A DNA stretch of 64,000 bases from contig NZ_LT575483.1 of NCBI RefSeq assembly GCF_900086705.1, positions 941,709-1,005,708 of the forward strand, written 5' to 3'. The position numbers and the translations under genes are program-made. This document shows, one piece after another, positions 19,022 through 27,582 of this stretch (its first letter is position 1; each line of letters starts with the position of its first letter). Source of the DNA: Massilibacillus massiliensis (GTDB taxonomy: Bacteria; Bacillota; Negativicutes; FLKF01). Below the pieces are notes generated by a model, which saw only the letters and a list, made by a program, of their open reading frames with translations, made no database searches and was not told where the DNA came from.

Positions 19022-20554
19022 TTACCCAGCCAAAAGGTCTGTCTGCAGAACAATCAGTCGGTCATCTAAGTTATCACGGATCACTTCGTCACCTGAAAAA
19101 CTGTCTTGCAAGATATCACGCAGTAAAATTCCTTCACTGACAATTTGTTTACCTTTAAATACGGTAAAACCATCTCCGCCTGCCGCAACGAAATCAATGG
19201 TTGCTATCGTATACGCTGTATCAGGATCAATGCGCCTTCCATCCGGTAACAAAATTTGCGTGACTCGGCTGCCTTCGGCCTGACTGCCGTCAAAAGTGAC
19301 TGATACACCAGAAAATTGCAAAAGCCCATATCCATTATTGCCTAATCCGTATTCCAGCAAATCTCTCATTTCTCGTCCTGTAATCGATGTCTTAACGACA
19401 ACATTATCAAAAGGAATAGCTGCATACAAATCGCCCTTTGTGACAAAACCTTTCGCGATTTCATGACGCAAACCGCCACCATTGACTACGGCAAAATCAA
19501 CCTGTTCGTGCTTGCGCATTACGTCAGTGACATATTGTCCAAGCAAAGATTCCGCATAGCGATTATGCCATAAATCCACCGCTGCTTCACCGACCTTTTC
19601 ATTTTTCAAATGACTCACTCTAGTATCAATATACTCTATGTAATTGGCAAACTCCAAATCTGCCTCCACTTTATCCTTATCTATTTGCATGATTTCGGGC
19701 ATAACAGAAACTACTTGCTTTGCTTTTTTATCGTATGTTATTTTTACTTTACTATAAGCAATGCCATTTTTCCCTGCCTGTACAATCGGAATTCCATTGA
19801 CTTTTGTATTTACAAGCTGATGCGTATGCCCGCTGACAATCAGATCAACACCTGTTACCTGTTTTGCCAGTTCAATGATTTCACCGTTTTGAGTTCCATC
19901 TTCTGCCGAAACTGAGCCCATATGCGCCAAAACAACAATCATGTCTGCTCCTTTTGCTTTCAATGCCGGAACAAGTTTATTGACGGTCTGTGCACCATCT
20001 GTAAACGTGATGCCTTCCATAAATTTTGGATTCGCTATGGTTTTGGTCTGCGGCGTCGTCAACCCGATGATTCCTAGCTTTAACCCATTACGACGCACAA
20101 TCGTATACGGTTTCACATGAGATGCAAGCATCCCTTTTTCATCCACCATATTTGCCGCTAGAAATGGAAAAAGTGCCCCCGAATTGCGTTTTTGCAGTGT
20201 TTCTATGCCCCAGTCAAATTCGTGATTGCCAAGCGCCATAGCATCAAATTCCAATGCATTCATTGCAGCAATCACAGGAGCTCCTAACGTGAGATTCGAC
20301 TCCACGCTTCCCTGCATCATATCACCGGCACTTAATAATACCGCTTTACCTTCCGCTTGCTTTTTCTCATTTTTTAGCACTGCCGCCAATTTTGCTAATC
20401 CTGGCACATCGTCATGTTCCATCAAATTCCCATGAAAATCATTAACCGAAAGAATTACAAGCTCCTGTAAATCCGCCGCTCTAACCGAAGGTACCCCTAT
20501 AAACAAAATCATACACATAACAATCGTATGCAATAAAAACTTTTTACACCGCAT
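19022..20554 (-). CDS. Secreted 5'-nucleotidase / 2',3'-cyclic phosphodiesterase family protein
   Basis: About 510 residues. A signal peptide ends near VPSVRAADLQ. The metallophosphoesterase motifs SVNDFHGNL, SAGDMMQGS, GNHEFDWG and VSGHTHQ are intact, followed by the 5'-nucleotidase C-terminal domain (VVNGGGLRHEI, GGDGFTVF). It would dephosphorylate nucleotides outside the membrane for scavenging. ATG ATG at 20557/20554 follows AGGTG; the second fits spacing better. It is 12-16 bases after the MutS-like gene. Confidence 0.92.
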   Translation of the reverse strand: MRCKKFLLHTIVMCMILFIGVPSVRAADLQELVILSVNDFHGNLMEHDDVPGLAKLAAVLKNEKKQAEGKAVLLSAGDMMQGSVESNLTLGAPVIAAMNALEFDAMALGNHEFDWGIETLQKRNSGALFPFLAANMVDEKGMLASHVKPYTIVRRNGLKLGIIGLTTPQTKTIANPKFMEGITFTDGAQTVNKLVPALKAKGADMIVVLAHMGSVSAEDGTQNGEIIELAKQVTGVDLIVSGHTHQLVNTKVNGIPIVQAGKNGIAYSKVKITYDKKAKQVVSVMPEIMQIDKDKVEADLEFANYIEYIDTRVSHLKNEKVGEAAVDLWHNRYAESLLGQYVTDVMRKHEQVDFAVVNGGGLRHEIAKGFVTKGDLYAAIPFDNVVVKTSITGREMRDLLEYGLGNNGYGLLQFSGVSVTFDGSQAEGSRVTQILLPDGRRIDPDTAYTIATIDFVAAGGDGFTVFKGKQIVSEGILLRDILQDSFSGDEVIRDNLDDRLIVLQTDLLAG

Positions 20555-20569
20555 CATTTCACCTGCTTT

Positions 20570-22375
20570 TTATTTCAAATCAATTCCTACCATTTTCATT
20601 AAATACTTCGCATTTGTAGTATTACATCGCCCAGGGCGCATTTTATAATCGAAAAGGATCTTATCGTTTACATAGCTTTCAGTAAAATGATAATTTGTAA
20701 TTTGTAAATGAGGATCATCTGCTAATGCACATAGTTCAAAATCGTGTGTAGAAATAAGTCCCAAAACCCACGACTTATTGAGATTTTTCAAAACCTGCAT
20801 TGCACCCGTGATTCTGTCATTTGAATTTGTTCCCCTAAATATTTCATCGATTAAAAAAATCATTTTACGCCGCTCATCTAAACGATCTATGATCATTTTT
20901 ATCCTCAACAATTCTGCATAGAACGTCGATATTCCGTTGCCTAAATCATCCTGAATTCGCATGGAAGTAAAAATATCCATAATTGAACATTTTAACGCCC
21001 TTCCGCAAATTGGCGCACCAGCATAAGCCAGCACAAGATTGATTCCAACGGTTCGTAACATTGTGGTTTTTCCTGACATATTTGAACCGGTAATGATACA
21101 TATTTCTTGATTCATCTCAATATCATTGCAAACCCGTCGTTCTTCCTGAATTAAAGGATGTCCCAAGGTTTGTCCGGAAAAAGTGATTTCTTTCTCTGTA
21201 AATGATGGATAGTTCCACTGCGGATTCAACCGAGCAATCACGGATAAACTTGAAAGTGCCTCTATATCGCCAATTGTATAAAACCACTGCTCGATTTGAC
21301 TTCCATATTCCTTCTTCCATTTTTCTAAAGCGAAAACACAATGATAATCCCAAAGGAGTAAAAAATTTAAAAGAATATAACTGACAAAATTATAACGCAT
21401 ATCAGCCGCTTCCGTAATATGATCCAATTGTTTCATAACTGCTGAAGCAGAATTTTTATTCAAGATCAACGTCTGTTTTATCGTAAGCAAATTTATATCG
21501 TCAAATTCTGTCTCTTCAATTATACTTATCATTTTTTCATAGGCTTTAATTTGCTTTTTAAATTGCTGCAACATATTTAATATAGAAGAAATTCTAGTAA
21601 ACCCGAGCAATGTAATACATGCTTGGAACAATATGAGCAGTATCGGTACATAAAGAGGAATCGCAACCTGAAAAAAACTCGCTATGATCGACAGCATCGT
21701 GATGCCGGCAACAAACCGAAGTCCTGTTTTTATCCATTTATGCTGAAATAATGTCTTCGAACTGCTTGCATAGTTCAGCAATGCTTCCGGATCATTTTCA
21801 CTGCCCTTTGCCAGCATTCCCTCGCATTGTAATTTCTCAACAAATGTTTTCTTATTTACGAATTCCTGCACCATATTTTGTCGTACAAGGATTTTTTCAA
21901 TATCAGTTTCAGGTTCCTCCAGCACTTTACGCAAAATCCGTCTTCCATAAAACGTATTCGTAATATTCAACCACTGAAACAAAGATTTGGGACCAAAGAT
22001 ATCTAGATCGTTGACAAAAGGATGGTCTGCATTCATAAATTCTTTTCCATCGTCCTTAAACTGCACCCAGCTGCCATCCACTCTAGCTAAGTTTTTTTGA
22101 TTTATAGCAAGAAAGCACTCAATTCGTCTTAACTTCCATAATATAGTTTGATGTTTCTTCACAAAGAAACCAAACGTCAAAAAAGTTAGCAGCAACGTCC
22201 AGGTACTATAAAGAGACTGATCAATTTTCCAGAACCATAAGGTCAGCCCAAGTCCAAACACGATGATCAACAGCCTCACATTACTGATTCTATCTGCTCT
22301 CTTTTTTTGCTTTCTCCCCATTTCCGAATATTTACTTATATCCGCCAATAACTCATCTCTTACCCTAAAACTCAT
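20570..22375 (-). CDS. Membrane-anchored MutS-like ATPase (MutS domain V protein)
   Basis: About 601 residues. The C-terminal third is a MutS/SMC-type ABC ATPase: Walker A TGSNMSGKTTML (about 425), FTSMRIQDDLGNGISTFYAEL, Walker B MIFLIDEIFRGTNSNDR and STHDFELC. Two hydrophobic hairpins (about 35-75 and 225-265) predict membrane anchoring, and the mismatch-binding domain I is absent, so ordinary mismatch repair is unlikely. ATG at 22375 has GAGGAG upstream. It begins 11 bases after the RAYT gene and is followed closely by the nucleotidase. Function unknown. Confidence 0.82.
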   Translation of the reverse strand: MSFRVRDELLADISKYSEMGRKQKKRADRISNVRLLIIVFGLGLTLWFWKIDQSLYSTWTLLLTFLTFGFFVKKHQTILWKLRRIECFLAINQKNLARVDGSWVQFKDDGKEFMNADHPFVNDLDIFGPKSLFQWLNITNTFYGRRILRKVLEEPETDIEKILVRQNMVQEFVNKKTFVEKLQCEGMLAKGSENDPEALLNYASSSKTLFQHKWIKTGLRFVAGITMLSIIASFFQVAIPLYVPILLILFQACITLLGFTRISSILNMLQQFKKQIKAYEKMISIIEETEFDDINLLTIKQTLILNKNSASAVMKQLDHITEAADMRYNFVSYILLNFLLLWDYHCVFALEKWKKEYGSQIEQWFYTIGDIEALSSLSVIARLNPQWNYPSFTEKEITFSGQTLGHPLIQEERRVCNDIEMNQEICIITGSNMSGKTTMLRTVGINLVLAYAGAPICGRALKCSIMDIFTSMRIQDDLGNGISTFYAELLRIKMIIDRLDERRKMIFLIDEIFRGTNSNDRITGAMQVLKNLNKSWVLGLISTHDFELCALADDPHLQITNYHFTESYVNDKILFDYKMRPGRCNTTNAKYLMKMVGIDLK

Positions 22376-22386
22376 ATACACTCCTC

Positions 22387-23160
22387 TCATCGACAAAGGG
22401 ACGGTGGTTCTGTCTTGCTGACTTTTTCAACAATTCCCTTACTCCAGCCAGTCACCCTAGCGATTTGCCGAATAGATAAACCACATTTCTTTATGTTTCT
22501 AATACATGCATTTCGCTCTAAAGTACTTAGCGTTAAAAAATCGCTTCTATTCTTTAAACCGCTGATTTCTTCGATCACTATTTTTGCCTCTTCATCCGTC
22601 ATTTTAAAACGTTCTTCTTTTACGTCTAAAATGGTCTCCTCATCTTGCTGTTGATGCAGACCAATAAAAGTTTCCCGATCTATCATCTCTAAAATGAACG
22701 CTGCATCAATGAAATCATTCACTTGAAAATATGAATGATAACTGCTCCATCGGTACTGGTCAGCCGTTTGACTTAAGCCAGCTTTAACCGGATTGTTGTG
22801 AATGTAGCTCAACACTGCTAGTAAATAGTTATCATCCTCGACTGGCTCACTTCTGAATCGATCTTGAAATAAATGTCCACTTCTTTTATATTTCGAATTG
22901 TAATAGTACACATATCTGGCACCTATTCTCTTGAAGATTTTTTCTAAATTTTCTTCTTCTTCTTTCAACAATATGTGTATATGATTTCCCATCAAGCAAT
23001 ATCCATATAGTTTATAACCGCTTAATACCTTACATTCTTTTAATATATCTAAAAATTTTTGATGATCTTCTTCATCTTCCAATATGGTCTGCTTATCGAT
23101 CCCTCTGATCATTACATGATAGATTCCGCTATCACTTTTCACTCGAGCAATTCTCACCAT
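22387..23160 (-). CDS. REP-associated tyrosine transposase (RAYT, Y1 family)
   Basis: 257 residues. Single-strand HUH endonuclease fold with GNHIHILL as the HUH motif, the expected catalytic tyrosine region in ARYVYYYNSKYKRSGHLFQDRF, and a C-terminal extension ending in an HTH-like segment (SIRQIARVTGWSKGIVEKVS). ATG follows GAGGTG. The last codons read through the left inverted repeat, so the repeat encodes the C-terminus. Intact, so possibly active. Confidence 0.9.
   Translation of the reverse strand: MVRIARVKSDSGIYHVMIRGIDKQTILEDEEDHQKFLDILKECKVLSGYKLYGYCLMGNHIHILLKEEEENLEKIFKRIGARYVYYYNSKYKRSGHLFQDRFRSEPVEDDNYLLAVLSYIHNNPVKAGLSQTADQYRWSSYHSYFQVNDFIDAAFILEMIDRETFIGLHQQQDEETILDVKEERFKMTDEEAKIVIEEISGLKNRSDFLTLSTLERNACIRNIKKCGLSIRQIARVTGWSKGIVEKVSKTEPPSLCR
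22392..22416. repeat. Left inverted repeat of the RAYT element
   Basis: 25-base arm matching the complement of 23205-23229 at 23 of 25 positions. It lies inside the 3' end of the transposase gene. Confidence 0.8.
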
Positions 23161-23204
23161 ATCAACACCTCAGAATTATCATATCACTTTTATTTCCAAT
23201 TCAC

Positions 23205-23229
23205 AAGACACAACCACCGTCCCCTTGTC
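23205..23229. repeat. Right inverted repeat of the RAYT element
   Basis: AAGACACAACCACCGTCCCC followed by TTGTC, lying 44 bases before the transposase start. With the left arm it bounds an 838-base unit. Confidence 0.8.
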
Positions 23230-23234
23230 CACTA

Positions 23235-23549
23235 CTAGCGTTTGTTGCGAAATCTTACATCGATTAAATGCTGTATGGTTAAAATCGGATGATATAGTAG
23301 CATGCGTGGACCTGCATAACGCATAATTTGCGTAATTTCTTTAAATTTATCACCGCGGTAGCAATTGATTCGGCAGCTTCCGCAGGCTGGTTTTTTATCA
23401 CCAAAACGACAATTGGGCAGACGTTTGTTTACTTCTGCCAATAACGCCGTGCATGCTTCACATAGTCCCTCTTTCTGTCCATGTTTATTTTTACAATAGA
23501 TTCGCAGCATTTTCTGTATCGCTATTTGTTCCAACTTGATTTTATTCAC
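23235..23549 (-). CDS. ygbA: YgbA-family (nitrous oxide-stimulated promoter) protein
   Basis: 104 residues. Four to six cysteines in KKPACGSCRINCYRGD plus CKNKHGQKEGLCEAC, and the family ending ITQIMRYAGPRMLLYHPILTIQHLID identify the YgbA_NO family. In enterobacteria this gene belongs to the NsrR nitric-oxide regulon. GTG start at 23549 has GGAGA 7 bases upstream. The hemerythrin gene and the DUF438 operon upstream share the nitrosative-stress theme. Confidence 0.88.
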   Translation of the reverse strand: MNKIKLEQIAIQKMLRIYCKNKHGQKEGLCEACTALLAEVNKRLPNCRFGDKKPACGSCRINCYRGDKFKEITQIMRYAGPRMLLYHPILTIQHLIDVRFRNKR

Positions 23550-23594
23550 AGCACATTCTCCTATACATCTTCTTTTTTATTACATCTTACATTG

Positions 23595-23625
23595 TAAAAA
23601 ACCGCAATCGTATTGCGCACGCGGT
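23595..23625 (-). terminator. Terminator after the hemerythrin gene
   Basis: On the minus strand ACCGC...GCGGT with an inner CGCAA/TTGCG pairing, followed by TTTTTT. It starts right at the hemerythrin stop codon and separates it from ygbA. Confidence 0.7.
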
Positions 23626-23626
23626 C

Positions 23627-24037
23627 TCATTTTTCAATTAAAAGATATAGGTTATGATCTTCACGGTGCATCCTATCCATAATCACACGAAAGATCGTTT
23701 TGCTTTCTGATTTAAAACTGTTTTCATTTTGAAGAATTTTAGAATATGTATTGTATTGCTGAACAAACGTATTTAAAGTATCCGCAAGGCCACCCATTTC
23801 TTCATTGAACTTTTGCGCAGTATTTCGCACGATTTCATTTTGGTTTTTCATTAAATCGGGGTATAAAAATTTATCTTCAGACATTAAATGCACTTTTAAT
23901 TTACCTGATAATGCATTGATATGGAAAGCGATTTCTTTCGCAACATCTTTTACATCCTGTCGTGTAAGTGTTTCAATCTTTTTAACCAATTCTAAGATCT
24001 CACTATGTTGTTTTTTTAACATATCTAGATTACGCAT
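23627..24037 (-). CDS. Hemerythrin-domain protein
   Basis: About 136 residues forming one four-helix bundle. Candidate di-iron ligands are in KQHSEI, AFHINALSGKLKVHLMSEDKFLYP and HREDHNLY. Such proteins bind oxygen or NO, or aid Fe-S repair (Ric/YtfE branch). ATG at 24037 has GGAGGAG 6 bases upstream; a TTG five codons earlier overlaps that site. It is transcribed alone, between ygbA and the cupin operon. Confidence 0.85.
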   Translation of the reverse strand: MRNLDMLKKQHSEILELVKKIETLTRQDVKDVAKEIAFHINALSGKLKVHLMSEDKFLYPDLMKNQNEIVRNTAQKFNEEMGGLADTLNTFVQQYNTYSKILQNENSFKSESKTIFRVIMDRMHREDHNLYLLIEK

Positions 24038-24226
24038 AAATATCTCCTCCAATTTTTAGAAAACAAACTTTGCGAGCAAAGCAAGTTTTGACAAGAGCCC
24101 TTATTATAAAAGAAAAAAACTAGTACACGCCAGGCTGCCAACTAGCACAAGAACTCACATGCGTTCTTTTCACTTTTTGACGGCCTAGCGGTTCTAGCTT
24201 GGTCACACCAACCGAGGATTTAAATT

Positions 24227-24577
24227 TTAAATAGATGGTTTCGGGAACACCACGGTTAATAACATCTTAAACTTTCCATCCGCCAGTACAGCATGCGGAA
24301 CACCTGCTGGCATTACAATGGTTTTTCCTGCATCTACAGAATATTCTTGGCCTCCGATTGTAATGTGAGCGGCTCCTTCTAGAACAGTCAGCATCGCATC
24401 TCCCCCAGAAGTATGAGAACTGATTTCCTCATTTTCATCAAAGGCAAACAACGTCACACTCACTGCTGCATTTTGCACTAATGTACGGCTTACAACCTGC
24501 CCTTGCTGATATTCCACTAAGTTAGAAAGCTCCACTACCTTTTCTGCCTCGATATTTTTTAAATATTTTGTACTCAT
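24227..24577 (-). CDS. Small cupin-domain protein
   Basis: 116 residues, one cupin barrel: SSHTSGGDAMLTVLEGAAHITIGGQ and AGKTIVMPAGVPHAVLAD. Motif 1 lacks the second canonical histidine spacing in part (one His at HTSGG), but motif 2 has the His. Metal binding is likely, the reaction unknown. It is 35 bases after the DUF438 gene and probably the last gene of that operon. The gap 24038-24226 has no further gene. Confidence 0.85.
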   Translation of the reverse strand: MSTKYLKNIEAEKVVELSNLVEYQQGQVVSRTLVQNAAVSVTLFAFDENEEISSHTSGGDAMLTVLEGAAHITIGGQEYSVDAGKTIVMPAGVPHAVLADGKFKMLLTVVFPKPSI

Positions 24578-24611
24578 GATTTATTACCTTCCTCTCTAAA
24601 TTTCTTTCTTA

Positions 24612-25811
24612 TCAATCTGTTGCCAATCGTTTTTCACCCTCGATCATCTGAATCGGTTGGATATTTTGTGTTACTTCTAAAACGCCCAAATACGCACCGG
24701 TTTCATTTCTTACAGCAAAATAACAGATTAAAATATATTTTTCCCCCATATGTATCCAAAAATCCTCTCTATTTTTCCGTCCCGCTTTAAAATCTTCTAT
24801 TAGCTTTTCTACGATATGAACACTCGCCGGAGGATGGCAATTAGATACTTTACGACCAATAATCGCTTTTGTTCTAGGGAAAACACGCTCTGCACCTTGT
24901 GAAAAATATTTAACCGTATCGTCTTTATCCACAAAGGTAATATCAACGGGCAAATTATTTAACATACCTACAAGCTCTTCCATTTTAAGTACGCCTGTCG
25001 GTAATGTAACCCCATTTGCCATAGTTCGTTCTTGTATCGGTAACTGTGGATTCTTTTCTATGGTTGGATTCCATACGGGCACTTCGTCAATTAAACAATG
25101 TCCCAAATCAAAACTCTCATCTGCAATGACTTTCCATTCATCCTGCGTAAAATTCTCCAACAGCATCGGAACAAGTATATTTTCTTCTTTAAAGATCATT
25201 TCAATTACTTTGTCTAAAAGTTCCTTGATCTGCCCTTTCAATGAATCTGCACCGTCCGTTTGAATCTTCGTCTTGATTTCCTTTAACAGATCACGGATTT
25301 CGTCATGTTTCCCCCACATAACTTTAGGCGGTGCCGTTATACCATGCTGTTCCATATAAGGGAAAAATAAATTTTCCTTTTTAACATAGTGACGATCAAT
25401 TTCCGCTAATTTGATCAAACCTTCTTCTAAAATTTTTTCTGCATCTCCATCTGGTATTCGATTGATTTGTACTTGCAATTCCCCCGCGAGTTTTGCAATT
25501 GCTTCATTCTCTCGTTTAAGCGTATGCACCGGATGTCCGGGTATCTGCAAAAAATTATTGTGATGACTTTCTGCGATCAAGCCTTCAAAGGCCGCTGCAT
25601 GGATATCACAAAGGCGCTGCACTTCCGTAACAGGCACACCTTGATCCATTATAGCTTGCTCTGCCCGTGCAATCTCATCAGCGGATACGTTGCCAAATAC
25701 AGCAATAAATTTGGCCTTAATTTCTTCAACATCTTTTCCATCATGCAATTGTGACAGTAATTCTTTTAAAACGTGTTGACGATATTCTCTATTATTAATC
25801 TCGGCACTCAT
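24612..25811 (-). CDS. DUF438 / hemerythrin / PAS sensor-type protein
   Basis: About 399 residues: N-terminal DUF438 (about 1-70, EYRQHVLKELLSQLHDGKDVEEIKAKF), a hemerythrin-like bundle (about 80-230, with HAAAFEG, HPVHTLKREN, HYVKKENLFFPYMEQHG, KEENILVPML) and a PAS domain (about 270-390, LPVDITFVDKDDTVKYFS). Members probably sense or scavenge O2/NO. ATG at 25811 has GGAGG upstream and overlaps the DUF1858 stop codon. The 64-codon N-terminal extension of the open frame covers that upstream gene and is rejected. Confidence 0.88.
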   Translation of the reverse strand: MSAEINNREYRQHVLKELLSQLHDGKDVEEIKAKFIAVFGNVSADEIARAEQAIMDQGVPVTEVQRLCDIHAAAFEGLIAESHHNNFLQIPGHPVHTLKRENEAIAKLAGELQVQINRIPDGDAEKILEEGLIKLAEIDRHYVKKENLFFPYMEQHGITAPPKVMWGKHDEIRDLLKEIKTKIQTDGADSLKGQIKELLDKVIEMIFKEENILVPMLLENFTQDEWKVIADESFDLGHCLIDEVPVWNPTIEKNPQLPIQERTMANGVTLPTGVLKMEELVGMLNNLPVDITFVDKDDTVKYFSQGAERVFPRTKAIIGRKVSNCHPPASVHIVEKLIEDFKAGRKNREDFWIHMGEKYILICYFAVRNETGAYLGVLEVTQNIQPIQMIEGEKRLATD

Positions 25812-26047
25812 TTGTCTCCCTCCTTTACCATATATCCATGCGCAAGAAAAGCTTGTCTCACATCTTCCATCTGTATGCCTTTCATTGCAGCTCCTTTCGG
25901 AATCGTCATAAATCTCCCCACAGTTGACAGCATTCCAGGTTTGGCGATCTCTGAAAAACCAATCTTTTCTAAGATCGAAATAATTTCCGGGTTTGCGCTG
26001 CATAACGTATAAACAGTTTGTTTCAAATCAAGCACTTTCTTCTCCAT
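25808..26047 (-). CDS. DUF1858-domain protein
   Basis: 79 residues; the whole protein is one DUF1858 domain (VYTLCSANPEIISILEKIGFSEIAKPGMLSTVGRFMTIPKGAAMKG). This domain is often fused or adjacent to DUF438 and hybrid-cluster/NO-stress proteins. ATG at 26047 has GGAGGA upstream. It is the first gene of the operon and ends overlapping the DUF438 start (ATGA), so translation is coupled. Confidence 0.85.
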   Translation of the reverse strand: MEKKVLDLKQTVYTLCSANPEIISILEKIGFSEIAKPGMLSTVGRFMTIPKGAAMKGIQMEDVRQAFLAHGYMVKEGDK

Positions 26048-26192
26048 GTTCTTCCTCCTTCTATCACATAATATCCAAGTAACAAATACACGCTTCCCAC
26101 TATAGCAATACAAGTTCCGTAGTTTTTACAGACACTTTAGTAACTGCATTTCAAAACGACTTTCTTTTCATAGATTGCTTTCTGTTATCCTC

Positions 26193-26236
26193 ATTATACT
26201 GCACTTGAGAATCAATCTCTGTGATCTAGAGCACAA
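26193..26236 (-). promoter_or_regulatory. CRP/FNR-family class II promoter of the DUF1858-DUF438-cupin operon
   Basis: The minus strand carries TTGTGCTCTAGATCACAG (26219-26236), matching TTGTGA-N6-TCACAA at 10 of 12 positions. TATAAT (26193-26198) follows with the site centre exactly 29.5 bases before its first T, i.e. at -41.5. There is no good -35 box, as expected for a class II activated promoter. An HcpR/Dnr-like NO sensor is a plausible activator (inference). Confidence 0.65.
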
Positions 26237-26241
26237 AGAAA

Positions 26242-26335
26242 GTATCTTTTCATCCTTCGGAAGTATTTTCCCGGAAAAGGGCGAGTACGCAAATGACAAG
26301 GACACCGCATTTTTAATGCGATGTCCCTTTTATAG
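26242..26335 (+). ncRNA. Structured element with terminator, copy A
   Basis: CATCCTTCGGAA, a short loop, TTTTCCCGGAAAAGG and then a terminator hairpin (GGACACCGCATT / AATGCGATGTCC with CCCTTTT). The same order of blocks occurs on the minus strand at 41602-41695. CCUU/AAGG and GGAA/UUCC pairings are kept in copy A. No coding gene precedes it on this strand. The terminator part (26300-26330) can also end the convergent LysR gene. Confidence 0.4.
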
Positions 26336-26349
26336 CAAACCTTGTTCAC

Positions 26350-27285
26350 CTACAACACTTTAGCTATTTTAATAAACTCCTCCATAGCTTTGGTAATGTA
26401 TTTATTCAATTTATTGTAGAAAAAAACATCGCGAAACGCATACGTGCTGCCAATTTTATAGTACAGCATATTTGCGTAGTTTGTTTTTTGCGCTAGAACA
26501 TCGCTGATAATTGTAATTCCCATGCCGGAGCTAGCTACATTATAAGCAGTCGCCAGTTGATCGAGCTCTAATGCAACTTTAGGTGTTATCCCGCATTCTT
26601 GAAAAATTTTATCCGCACGAATTCGTGTATCATTCCCTGTTCTTAAAAAAATACAGGGTTCTTGTGCAAATAAAGTTAGTGGTACAGGTTTTATTTCTGG
26701 TTTTAAATGTACACCTTTCCGAATATCATGAATTGATAGTTGATATTCACGCGCAAGTCGATTCGAAGAAAATTTTTGCGGTACAGTCAAAATTAAACAT
26801 TCCCGATAAAAAAAATGCTCTTCATAGATGAGTTCATTGCGAGGATTATTATCAAATATAAAATCCAATGTACCCGAAAATAACTCTTCTTCCAACTGAT
26901 TACTATTTGCCTCTATTAAATTTACTTTAACTAGAGGATATTTGTCTGTAAATTTCGTGATGATTTCAGGCAAGATAAAAGAAGCAAATACATTACTTGC
27001 TCCCAGTGAAAGCCGTCCAGTCTTTAATTGATTTAAATGACTAAGATAATTTTCAAATCGATTTTCTATATCCATAATTTTTTCTATAGATTTTACATAT
27101 TCAGTACCGGCATCCGTTAAATGCACAGGATTACTGCTCCTATCAAAAATAGCAAAACCAAGCCGCTTTTCGATTTTTTTAATAGAAGCACTTAACGCAG
27201 GCTGACTAATATAGAGATTTTGTGCGGCTTTAGAAAAACTTTGTTCCTTATATACTTCATAAATATATTCTTTCCCTCTAAACAT
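26350..27285 (-). CDS. LysR-family regulator, divergent from gltS
   Basis: About 311 residues. LysR helix-turn-helix about 1-60 (SFSKAAQNLYISQPALSASIKKIEKRLG) and a periplasmic-binding-like effector domain about 90-300. ATG at 27285 has AAGGTG upstream; the earlier ATG at 27306 falls inside the ATAAC-N6-GTTAT dyad and is unlikely. Divergent position suggests it controls gltS and itself. Confidence 0.88.
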   Translation of the reverse strand: MFRGKEYIYEVYKEQSFSKAAQNLYISQPALSASIKKIEKRLGFAIFDRSSNPVHLTDAGTEYVKSIEKIMDIENRFENYLSHLNQLKTGRLSLGASNVFASFILPEIITKFTDKYPLVKVNLIEANSNQLEEELFSGTLDFIFDNNPRNELIYEEHFFYRECLILTVPQKFSSNRLAREYQLSIHDIRKGVHLKPEIKPVPLTLFAQEPCIFLRTGNDTRIRADKIFQECGITPKVALELDQLATAYNVASSGMGITIISDVLAQKTNYANMLYYKIGSTYAFRDVFFYNKLNKYITKAMEEFIKIAKVL

Positions 27286-27297
27286 GACACACCTTCT

Positions 27298-27315
27298 TAT
27301 AACCATTTAGTTATA
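27298..27315. promoter_or_regulatory. LysR-type box (TATAAC-N6-GTTATA)
   Basis: Perfect 6-bp arms with a 6-base centre, just upstream of the LysR start: the usual T-N11-A dyad geometry. A second perfect palindrome, CTAGTATACTAG (27534-27545), lies near the gltS start. Confidence 0.5.
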
Positions 27316-27582
27316 TCATTTATATTAATATATGTATTTGATTCTATTGTAACGTAAAACTATAATAGTATCAAGGCTGATACAGTTTTGTAAATGTGTA
27401 AACAATAAACTACACGCATAACAAAATTGTTACAGCTAATATTTATGTATTATTTTTGGATTATACTGGTGATAATAAAGGTAGCTTGCTGCTCCTTCAA
27501 AAAAGGCTCCGCAATCTTTCAAGTGTAGATTTCCTAGTATACTAGACCCAGAAATGAAACTAAAATGAAAAGGAGATATACT

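Noticed and set aside
23340-23370. T-box-like ACCGCGGTA string
   Set aside because: It lies inside the ygbA coding region without the rest of a T-box.
24060-24226. Terminator after the cupin gene (AAGAAC/GTTCTT, TTGGT/ACCAA)
   Set aside because: Stems are short and lack a T-run in the right direction.
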